Source: Tenrec ecaudatus
Taxonomy: Eukaryota > Chordata > Mammalia > Afrosoricida > Tenrecidae
Length of the DNA stretch: 64,000 bases
NCBI RefSeq assembly: GCF_050624435.1
Contig: NC_134535.1
Location: forward strand, 130,872,731-130,936,730
Direction: 5' to 3'
In this document: piece after piece, positions 50,236 through 60,300 of the stretch
Position numbering within the stretch: position 1 is the stretch's first letter
Layout: each line of letters starts with the position of its first letter
Position numbers and translations under genes: made by a program
The notes under the pieces: generated by a model
Database searches by the model: none
The model's input: the letters and a program-made list of their open reading frames with translations, nothing else
Told to the model about the DNA's origin: nothing

Positions 50236-51321
50236 ACACACATTTATAGGGGGCGGAGGGGAGACCATTCTGCTCACAGCAGGTGACAAAACCCAGCCAC
50301 TGTCCTCTGTGTCGCCTAGCTCTACCATTCCCTCCCCTCCTCTGCCTGAAGGGGCCTCAAAGGGAAAAGGAGCAAGCCCAGGTGAGCCCCCTGACCTGGT
50401 CCCTTGGCTGCCTGGGAGCCCCCGGGTGCTGAGGGGCAACTGCAGACAGGAGGACCCAGCTGAGGTAGCCTGTGGCATGCCATGGCTCATGTTAGCTTCA
50501 GGAGACATGTGAGACCCTCCCCACTATGGCCCTTAACCCCACCAAAAAGAGCTGTGGCCAGAGCGCCCAGCCTTTGCTGAAGTCAGTATGTGCAAGGTCA
50601 GTATGTGAGTGTCCGGAATGGCAGGTGTCTGCCCTGACTGTCCTCTGGCATCTGCAGATAGTGAGCATGCCCACCGAGTCCACAGCTCCCAGGCAGCCCA
50701 CTCCCTCCTCCCTGCATCACCCACCAACTCCCCTTCCCAGTCACCTGCCAGTACCCTGGCCATTGAACAGGAGGCGGGGGGAGGGTGCACTGTGGGGGGC
50801 TCTCTTTAGTGTGGGGACCCTGAGGTTCCAGCTTCCTGCCATCTTGCTAAGCAGCTACTCTGCTGGCATCTGCAGACCCCCTTCTCCCCTATTCTTCACC
50901 TTCTACGTGTCTTATTGTCATGAATCTATGTGGAACAGCGCACACCGTTCAATACTGCGACACGGGCAGTCCAGTGGCACTGAGACTCCGCAGGCTGTGC
51001 AGCCGCTCTTGCCATTTCTAAAGGATCCCTCCACCCTTGACGTGACTCACGGCTCCCCAGGTCCCCCTACCTGACCTTTGGAGCTGCTGCTGCCGTGTGA
51101 TCCTGTGTAGGCAGCTCTGGGAAAGAACAGTGTGCTCAAGGCAGATGTCCATTACCAGATAAACCAAACTTGTTTGGCTTACAGAAGGCTTCGGTGAATC
51201 TCTCTTTTTGGGGCTAAGGTTTAAAGATAATCTCACGGCGATAGTTTCAGGGGTATTCATCCAGCCTCCGGGACTCCAGAAGGTCTAGATTCCGTGGGAA
51301 TTTTAGGATACACGTGCCTTT

Positions 51322-51423
51322 AGTGAATCCTCACAGCAAATCTATCACAGGGGTACTGACGTCTTTTTGTAGACGGGAAGGCTAAGGCTCAGACCACCGA
51401 AAGGACTGCCCCGGGCCGACACA
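51322..51423 (-). repeat. MIR fragment
   Basis: GAATCCTCACAGCAAATCTA, TTGTAGACGGGAAGGCTAAG and GGCTCAGACCACCGAAAGG follow the reverse MIR core order. Confidence 0.5.
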
Positions 51424-51515
51424 CAAGGGGCTTCACAAAGTTCATGGGAAAAAGAAAATGGAAAAAGAAGGTGATGGAGTTTTCCCACGTGCTTTCTGAA
51501 GCCTCCTCCTAGAGA
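51424..51515. repeat. Short palindromic repeat (possible mariner-type MITE)
   Basis: Left end AGGGGCTTCACAAAGTTCAT and right end, in reverse, GGAGGCTTCAGAAAGCACGT form imperfect inverted repeats of about 25 bp around an A-rich centre. No coding capacity. Compare 10326. Confidence 0.5.
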
Positions 51516-51731
51516 CCAAGTGCAGAGTGGGAATTGGCACGTCCCTCAGCACCCCTGCCCCAGCCCTGTCCACCCACACCTTGGTCTATCACCAATACTG
51601 CCATTTCGGGGACAGTGACAGCCAGTAGGTCATTTGGGGTTCAGGAGGAACCCGAAGGCTCTGGCAAACTGGGAGGCTCAGTACAGTCCAAACACGAGGA
51701 GTAGTTTTACTGCATGACGCTGGTCGCTGTC

Positions 51732-51900
51732 TGGCCCGGGTGGCACAAGGGCTAAAGCACTCCACCGCTAACCCCAACGTCAGTGGTTTAGACCTACCAG
51801 CCACTCCGAGAGAGATGGGGCGCTCTGGTTTCCTAAAGATTTGGAAACCCTATAGGACAGTTCTACTCCGCCCGGCAGGGCCACTCAGAGCGCATGGTGC
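51732..51900 (+). repeat. Afrotherian SINE
   Basis: GCCCGGGTGGCACAAGGGCT head, CAACGTCAGTGGTTTAGACC, then the canonical GGAAACCCTATAGGACAGTT body and a cut 3' end. Confidence 0.85.
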
Positions 51901-53771
51901 TCCGGAGTTAGGTCTCTGCCCAGGAGCCGAGACCTGGAATAGACACGTTCCTTCACTGGGTGTGAACAATTCATCATCCACTTGCCTGTCATGGGGAGGG
52001 ATGCCATGCTGGGTAAGTGGCACGGTGGCTCCTCTGCCCCCCAATAGGTCTAACTTGTCACTCATCCCGCCTGTCATTCTCCACCCCCCACCACCACCAC
52101 CAACTGTACTTTCCCCTCGGGTCCAACCCAGTCCTCTCCAGCAGCCGCCCCCCGGACCCCTGGGCATCCCCTCATGCCGCCCTCAAACCATTCCCCCTGG
52201 AGCAGTCTGGGCTTAAAACCTTTCAGCAGGCACCCACGGCTCTTAGCTTCAAGTTCCGGCTCTTTCACTGTACTAAGTGGCCAGCTTGTGATCTGGCCGT
52301 GCCACCCTCTCCAGAACTGCGTTCGGTTAGTTCTCCGCTGCCAACTCCGGAGCTTGGCACGCACTTACCATTCCCTCTGCCTGCACCGCAGATGCCCTTC
52401 CTCGCACCCCTTGGTCAAGTGAGCCCCTCTGCCTCCGGCCCAGAAGGGCCTCTCACGTTTGGGTTGGTGCCCCTCCCCATGGCCCCCTGCACCTCACTAG
52501 CATGGCACAGTTGGGACCACCGGGTTACTGTCTGGGGGGAGGTCCCATTCAGCTACAGCTCCGTGGGTGCAGGCCTGAGGTCTGTGCTGCCCATCCCTGT
52601 CCTCCAGCCGATGGCCCATGTCAGGGGTCAGGTGCCATGGACCGGATTCCAACTCAAAGTGACCTCACGTGGCAGAGTCGGCTGGAACTGTCCTGCCGGT
52701 GTCCTAGGCTGTGTCTGTTGGGGGCACATCAGGTTTTTCCACTGGGTGGGATGGAACTGCCCATCTCTGGTAGCGGCTGGGCACCAGCAGCATCGCACCA
52801 GCAGGACCAACATGCCGTGTTGGCGTGAGTCCGCCTTGTGGCTTCAAGCCTGTGTGTCGTGTGAGGAGCCCTGCGGCCACGCGCCTACCCCGCTGCCGCC
52901 TGGGAACCGTGCTCGCTGGTCCCGAACAGGGAGGTGGTTCTCGCACCGCCTGGTGTAGGCGTGAGGAGTAGAGGGGTCTCCGGAGACCGCTCTGCCACCT
53001 CCTCCCCTCCCGTGGGCTGAAAGCCAGCCATCCCCAGAGACAAGACAGACATCGCCAATGTTTCTCGGACAGGAACACCTTCTCGGACAGCAGACCCTCC
53101 TGCCTGAGCTTCTTTCTCCAGACCCTAGAGCTAACAGTGGGGCCACTGCTCTGGGAGCCCCGCTGTCTCCCATCCATCATCACACACTCACCTGGCGGTA
53201 CCCCAGCAAGTGCCCCCCCCCCAGGCCTGGGGGACGAGGGAGGATGGACCAAGAGGAAGTGACTTCCACCTCTCACCTCGATGGCTTCTCCCTCGGCAGA
53301 CAGTTCAAGGTCATTGCCATTCACCAGTCATAACCTGCTCCTGACACACAGGATTGTGGGACCGTGGACCATGGACCCCAAGGATGATGCTTTGCCAACC
53401 TGACCAGGCCATGAGAAGAGAGGGAGACCATCTTCTTGCACCTGTCTCAGAGCCAACCTCAATGGTCCTCATGGGCCAGGTCAGGATGTGAAGTCTTCCA
53501 TTCCTGGAAGAACCTTCAAGCTCAGATGAGCGTCAGGAGCACACGAGCGACTGGAGCCCTGTGAGGGCCTGTGAGGGAGGGGCATGCACAGGCGGGGAGA
53601 TGGTCCTGGGTGCAGAGGGCATGGCATTAGAGTGACTGGACCAAGCTTGAGCTGGCACAGCTGACAAGTGGGCAGCTAGAGGTCCTCGAAGGGGCCAGGT
53701 GGGGCAGTGGTGAAACTGGCCCACCTCCAGTTCCCTGGAAAAGACCCAACCACCTGCTCCCGTGAAAATCC

Positions 53772-53925
53772 CAAAACCCTCTGCCATGTGGTCAAGTCCC
53801 ACTCAGTGGCCCCGTGGGACCCACCAACTAGCCCTGCTCCCTAAGGCTTCTGGGATTGCCTCATCTTCTCCCCACGGAGAGGCTGGTAGGATTCAAACAG
53901 CTGACCTCGAACCCCTGTGAGGAGA
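53772..53925 (-). repeat. Afrotherian SINE
   Basis: CTGCCATGTGGTCAAGTCCC at left, GGCTTCTGGGATTGCCTCAT, GAGGCTGGTAGGATTCAAAC and CTGACCTCGAACCCCTGTG at the head side. Confidence 0.7.
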
Positions 53926-54184
53926 GTCCAGATGTCCTGTGTTGGGTCAGCATCAACAGCATAGACAACAGGTTCTTCAGGCACCAGGGGGGCCAGAGAC
54001 CCGACCCCCGGCCCGCCGCCCAGCACACGGGCAGCCTGCAGCCTGGAGGGGAGCAGAGGGCCTCGCTGTGGCTGCCTGCCACCAGGTCAGGCTGGCGCTG
54101 GGTCCCCCTCTGGGACTCTGTGGGGTGGCTGAATTCACAAAAACACAGAGACTGCCAGCTTGTGCTTTTGACACATTATCGGTT

Positions 54185-54190
54185 TTTACT
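54185..54190 (-). promoter_or_regulatory. TSPAN9: Candidate TSPAN9 polyadenylation signal (AGTAAA variant)
   Basis: On the - strand an AGTAAA variant hexamer lies in an A/T-rich patch about 3.1 kb after the TSPAN9 stop. It is followed about 30-50 nt downstream by a GT-rich run (TCTGTGTTTTTGTG). That arrangement fits a cleavage site near 54160-54175. No better AATAAA is evident between the stop and this point. Confidence 0.35.
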
Positions 54191-54393
54191 TAAAAACATG
54201 CTAAAAACATGGTGTTAAGTAAGCCGGGACCAGGACGGAGGTGGAGCAGGGAGTGACACTGCAAGCAGAAAAGTGCATGTGAAACCCACAGGCAAGCTGT
54301 CCCAATCTGCCCCAGGGGTGGCTGGGCAGAGGTCTCCCCGAGTACCCTCCTGACTGCATTCCTGCATGAGGGGGAAATGGAGGATGTGAACTT

Positions 54394-54411
54394 GGGGGGG
54401 GGGGGGGCGGG
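54394..54411. repeat. Poly-G run
   Basis: About 15 G in a row on the + strand, which is C in the TSPAN9 sense direction. A similar run lies at 55061-55078. Confidence 0.9.
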
Positions 54412-57311
54412 GAGCAAGGGACCAGACGGACTCTGAAGCAGATGGACAAGGAATGGCCCTGAGCCCCCAGCTCCCATCCTCTACCAAGTCCCTGCTAGAT
54501 AGCACCTCCACCAGTGGGTGGGCAGGGGAGCTGGAAAGGAGGGCACACCCACCTCCACCGCTGGACTGCTCTTGAGCCACCAAAGCAGAGCCAGAGTGTC
54601 TGCAAGGGGGCCTGTGGTCTGGGGCGGGGTGGGCTCCCCGCCTCCCTGCTGACGGGTGGGGGTGGGCAGCAGAGGAGCAGCTGCAGGTGAGGGGCAGTGA
54701 GTAGAGACTTGTGCCCAACCCCTGCAGCCCACTCTCTGAACGGGACAGTCCCAGGCCTGCCCCCACACCCTCTGTGACAACCGCAGGCAGCAGATGGGTG
54801 AGTCTGCATCTGACGTTCCTTACACCATCTCAAGATGGTGGGGACTGCTGAGTCAAGCCAGCAAACTGCTTGCATGGGGCCTGCTGGAAGGAACTCCAGC
54901 AGGAGGAGCTGAGGGAGGGGAGACTCAAGTCAGGCACAGCCCAGAAGGCGCTGACCATTGGCGCCTCCCAACAGCCTTCCTGCATGGCCTGGGGGACATC
55001 GCAGAGACCTTGTCCCAGTGTAGACCCAGCCAGGTGGCTAACAGCGGAGCCCAGAGCGGAGGCGGGGGGGGGGGGGGAAAGCAGGGTGGTGACCTATGGG
55101 AAGGGCTAAGGGTGGGGTCTGGTGGGAAAGGAGGGGCCTGTAGCAGATGCGCCAGGGCCAGAGGATGCTGAGGGCCAGCCGGCTCCTGCTGCACTAGGTG
55201 TTTGCTGTTGAATTTTAACAAAAATGAAAAACATATTGCATTGGTAGGCATAAACAAACCCACTAGTCCCCACCCCAGCAGAAAAACTAACTGCCCCAGC
55301 AGGCCCCACAGCGCTGCCTGAAGGCATTTGCCCCATGTCTCTGCAGCAGTCTGCTCCATGCTCACTTTGGGGTTCCTGGCCGGCAGGCAGCCGAGGCTTC
55401 GCCTGCCTGACCAGGAAGATGGGCCAGAGAGGGAGAGAGGCAGCTGTGTCTTACTGCCGCCACGATGGGAAGTGGCCTGGGTGCTGCCCAGCTCTCCGAG
55501 ACAGCCCTGCTCTCCACCTTCACCCTGACCACCCCGCAAAAAGCATGAATACTGAAACACACCCCAAAGTCCGATTCTCCTGGTCCCGGTGGGCACGGTA
55601 TTAAGGTGAATAGATGAGTTGCGGGGAGGTCGTGGCTTGGATCTTAGAACAGGATGCTGGAGAAGAAACCATCCCCAGCAGGAAATGCCAGTCACGGGCT
55701 AATTCTTAGAGATACAAGACAGCTGCCCACACAGGGGCCCCACCAGCCTGGGGCTAGCTGGGGGTAAGCATTTTCTAGCTTAGTCCCAAGGATTCTTGAC
55801 TGACTTTAACTGCGAGCAATGTTCTCCCATGCCAGCTGAGGTTAGATCCTCCTGCGGCCGGTCGCCCCGCCTTGCATCGCACACCAGGACTTCAGGCCAT
55901 GGGCCAGCTGTAACAAGATCCAGTCCGACTGCTCTGTCACCGATCCGGGAGGTCCCCCATGCGCCCCAAGGCCCCGCCATTGAACTGGCTGAGCTCCAAG
56001 GAAGATGTGGATCGAGACCCAATGGGCAGCTTGCTCCCCTCTTCCCAGCTGGGCAATCAGGCAGCGAGCGTGGTTCTGGCTGGGACGGCCTCCTGGTGGT
56101 CACGGTCCTCTGACACCGTCCGAGCAGCGGACACCAAGGGCTGCTCCCCCTTCCAGGAGCAATGTAAGAAGTGAGCAGCAGCTGAACTAGAGAGGTATTT
56201 GAATTTCTAGCAGGAATGTCTGTGAGAGAATCGGTGTGCAGGAGGACCGGGCGCGGGGCTGCCCATAGGACAGAAGGAAGGGAAGCCCCCGGGGGCTGCA
56301 GAGGGCAGAAGGGAGGGATGTGGGCAGAAAGTGGAAGGACCCTCGCAGTCTGGCGGCATCCCCGGCAAAGGCGCTGCTCCGAGCGGAATCCTCTTCCTTG
56401 CTCTGCCTGCATCTTCAGAGGCTCTTCCAGGGCCTTCCACCCCAGCGCAGGGTCCCAGGCGCCAGGGCAGGGAGCACCATCCTCATGCTGCTCCCCCTCA
56501 GTGCGTCAGGGCAAAGCAGCAAAGGCCTGGCCGTCTCACCCCAAGGCCTCCTGAGCGTGGCACAGTGGTTTGTCCTGATGGAAACTGGGCAGTGTCCTTT
56601 CCCCACCCACCCCATCCCCCAACCCAAGGAGGGATAGGGGAGGTGGTGTCAGAAAATCAAACCATTAAAGAAACCGATGCAGTAAAAAGTTATAAATCAG
56701 AAAGCTAACCCTAAACGTATCTGTGAGATAATATTCCTGAATAATCATAATCGGAGTAAATTAAAATAAAAAAGTTACACTGGATAAGGTATAAAAAGCC
56801 TGGGCAAGATGCTCCCAGGGGTCTGGCCTGGCCTGGGCAGGGCCCCCACCACACACAAACACACACATACACACACACCCCACCAGTCCCTGCAATCCCC
56901 ATTGGGTGGCATGGGCAGCAATGGTGTCTGCAGAGACAGTCTCCCATCTGGAGGGACGTGTCAGTGTGCGCAGAGGCAGGGGCAGAAACTCGCCAGTGCC
57001 AGGGGGCATGCCTCCTCCAGCCGGCCCCAGCCCACCCCGTCTTCTTTGGCAAATACACTGATGCAGGAGGGAAAGTGCAGCGCCCCGGCTCCCCGAGGTC
57101 TCTGCTCCCCGCTGCCGCCTCCTCCTCCCTGTCCTCCACCATGGGAAGTCTCAGGCCAGCCGGGTGGGTGGGCAGGGAGCGGGGAGGGCGGGCGGCGGGG
57201 AGGTGGGTGCAGGGTCAGCAGTCTGGAGAATGCGGGCAGCCAACACAAAGCTCAAATCTTCTTCCCTCGGACAGTGTCTGGCTGGGGAGCTGGGGCGCTC
57301 CTTGCCGCCGC

Positions 57312-57383
57312 TCACGCGTCGTATTTCTTCCCCGTCCGGTGAATGTGTTGGAAGAGGGTCATGGAGAAGGCCATGCCCAGAAT
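57312..57383 (-). CDS. TSPAN9: TSPAN9 terminal coding exon with stop
   Basis: 72 nt: acceptor CTTTCAG, then 23 codons and TGA. It reads ILGMAFSMTLFQHIHRTGKK and ends YDA, which is the end of TM4 and the short cytosolic tail. It appears identical to the human tail. Confidence 0.95.
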   Translation of the reverse strand: MLGMAFSMTLFQHIHRTGKKYDA

Positions 57384-60300
57384 CTGAAAGATGTGGGGGG
57401 CAGGGGGACGCTCAGTTCGGGCCCTGGGCCTGAGGCTGACCTCCACCCCAAAGCCTCCGCCGAAAGCGGGGCGACTAGCGCAAGCGGACACAGCCCGGGG
57501 GAGCCTAAGGACATGGTGAAATGGAGCCTGTCACCAGGGGGGGCGTCCCTGGAAGGTGCAAAGGGCTAAGATGCCCGCTGCTGGCCGGTGGGCTGGAGGC
57601 TCGAGTTACCCACGGGGATCCCGGAAGAAAGGCCTGGCGACCTACGTCCAAGAAACCAGCCACTGAAGGTCCCCAGGGAGCACAGCGCCACACTGAGCAC
57701 CGCAGGGCCACCACGAGCCGGAAGTGACTCAGTGGCAACAGTGCGCACGCGCGTGCGTCATGTGCGCGTGCGTGTGCGTGTACGTGCGTGTGCGTGCATG
57801 CTTACAATGACCTGGAGCCTCCGGGAGAGGTGGCTGACCGTGAGCAGTGCATGCGCTCACATCAAAAAGGGCAGCTGGCCTGGGAGCTGGAGGGACAGGG
57901 GAACGGAACGCTGACGCTGAGCCCTCTGAGGGGCTCGGGAAGAGTGAAGCCATCCCTTCAATGGCAGCAGGTTGGGGAGCCCTGGTGGCGCAGCGGGTTA
58001 AGAGTTCAGCCACTAACCACGAGGTCAGCAGTTTGGAACCACCAGCCGCTCGCACCAAGGAAGAAAGACGTGACTTTCTACTCCCCCACGAAAAAGTTAT
58101 TTACAGTCTCAGAAACCCATGGGCCGCGGGGAGTCAATGTCAAGTTGAGTTGGGGTTTTATTTGTTTGGGCAGATGTTGGCTTATCGGTTATACTTTTGT
58201 TATTGTCAAACCCTGGGCCCTGGATGGGCGAGAGCCCAGGAAGCACTGGAGGCAGAAGGAAGCCAGCTTGTGACCCCGCGGATGGGTCATGACACTGTGT
58301 GCCTTCCATGGACCTGTGGCCCCGGCCTGGCATCGGGCGGCGGCCAGGAGGCGATGTTCAGGGCTGGGGGCCGGATCCTGGGCTGGGCCTGCAGCAGGCA
58401 GCTGCGATGTCCCCATGCTCGGTGAGGAGCCAGCAGCGGCCATCTGCACGTGAATGCTTAGATCAGTGTTTCCCAAAGTGAGCATACCGCCCCCTGGTGG
58501 CGGGGGGCGGGCTGCAAAAGCAGATAGCTGCACTTTTCCCCAGATGACACAGGGCTGGCTGAAGGATAGGAGCCCCCAGGGGTTTAGTGGTTATGAGTTG
58601 GACTGCGATCTGTAATGTCAGCAGTTCGAAACCAGCAGCCACTCTGCAGAAGAACGATGGGGCTTTCTACTGTCATGAAGTCTCAGAAACCCACAGAGGC
58701 AGTTCTACCCTCCCCTAAAGGGTCACCATGAGTCTGAATTGATGTGATGGCAGTGAGTTTGCCAGGGGGTGGCAATTAATAAAGGACTTTCTTTTCGGAA
58801 AGAAGGTGGTAGATCACACAATTTTGGGAGCCTGTGTTCTTAGATAAACCGCAGACCTGAATAGGCCCCCAAGGACCCAGAGTGCAGGAGCCTGGTAAGA
58901 AAGATAACTTTACGCATAGCCTACTGGACCAACCAATCGGGTCAATGCTTCCAGGACACTCAGACCCTGAAGATACCTGGTCCCCAGACAAGGAACCACC
59001 ATAAGTCTGGACAAACAAGGAGGCCAAGAGATGCTCCTTCCCTGGAAGAACCATCTGTGCATCTTACCAGGGCTCCTGCTCCCCACCAGCCACTCAGGCC
59101 TTGGCCCTGGGAAGGAAGGATAGCCGGCATCAGGCCTGGACCCCTCCTCCTCGCTCTCCACCAACTAGGCTGCTGCTGTTAGCGGCTCTCAAGTCTGCCC
59201 TGACACTGGCAGGAAGCATTGTCTGGCCCTGAGCCAGCCCCACGATGGACTGTGAATTGGACCGCTGGGCTCCATGGGGGTCACTGGCTGATTTCTCAGA
59301 AGCAGATCGCCAGGCCTTTCCTCCGAGTCCATCTTCATCTAGTGGCGCCGCCCACAGTGTCCAGCATCACAGCAGTGCACCACGGAAGGGCAGGTGGGGG
59401 CTGCCCGAGGTGCCGTGGCTGAGATGGAAACACGTGTCTCCCACCTGGCAGTGAGCACACTGGCCTAAACGGCTGCAAGAACAGCGACCAGCGACTCCGG
59501 GCTTCCTATGCACCTTCGGCTGCCCTTGGCACTGATGTGCATCAAACCTACTCGAGGCTAAGGCACTGCTGCCAGCCAGTGGCACTGTTATCTTACCCAT
59601 CATCATGCTGTGGAAACTAGGGCACAGTGAAGCTAAGTCTCTTACCCAAGTCATGTTTGTTAGTAAATAGGGGGCCAGGGCTGACCTCCCGGGAGGCTGG
59701 CTGGGAGGCTGCCTGAGGATGTGGGTGTACTCTGGGGCAGTACAGGTGGTCCCCAACTTCCACCCACGGGGGTCCATTCTGACAGCCCCATCATGCGCTG
59801 CCACATAAGTAGGATCCCCCCCCCTTTTTTTAAGTTTGCATCATTATGGCCTTTTTTATGATCACTGTCTCTATAAACCTGATCTTTGTTTGTCTTTAGG
59901 GGCTGGTAACATGGCATAACCTATTGGGCTATTTTAATTCATGCACACATAGTACAAACAATAAGATGTACCCCTCCATCGCCCCCTAAAAACAAAAACA
60001 GGCCGTCCATTCGTAACTCAACTACGCTGTAAGTCAGGAACACCTGTAGTAAGCAGTCCCTATGGATCTGGGGACAATGATGTTGAGAATAAGCGCCCAC
60101 GTGTGTTACATGCAGCGCCCACCGTGCCCCCGGCTCGGAAGGAGCGCGAGGAGGTGGGTTCAACCTGGCCTGGTCTGGCCCAGCAGAGAAGTGTGTGGGC
60201 TCTGGGCAGCCTGAGGTTAAGACCTGGCTCCTCTGGGCGCTAACTTAGGACCTCCTTCCCGTTTCATTGTCCTCCCTGGCTCGGGGGGTGGGGGGTGTGC

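Larger units (their letters stand above)
49700..54130. other. Spacer between the two convergent genes
   Basis: About 4.5 kb between the inferred ends of TSPAN11 and TSPAN9 transcripts. It holds three SINEs, a MIR-like piece and a short palindromic repeat. The remainder, including 50240-51320 and 51900-53770, is GC-rich sequence in which I recognise no gene. Several long open frames here lack splice context or any family resemblance. This is the stretch most likely to contain the rearrangement junction that brought the two tetraspanin genes together. Confidence 0.5.
54165..57311 (-). other. TSPAN9: Probable TSPAN9 3' UTR
   Basis: Sense-strand sequence after the TSPAN9 stop up to the AGTAAA candidate. 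It is largely SINE-free, unlike the flanks, and contains two A/T-rich islands (about 55198-55262 and 56640-56795) in otherwise GC-rich DNA, a pattern usual for conserved 3' UTR blocks. A long - strand frame here (54925-55695) shows no protein-family features and I treat it as chance. Confidence 0.5.

Noticed and set aside
52017..52958. 313-residue open frame, + strand, longest in the window
   Set aside because: GC-rich low-stop sequence overlapping a possible old SINE piece. There is no family motif, no splice-site pattern and no codon conservation signal by eye.
54925..55695. 256-residue open frame on the - strand
   Set aside because: Lies in the presumed TSPAN9 3' UTR; composition is Pro/Ser/Leu-rich without domains. 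Best explained by GC content.
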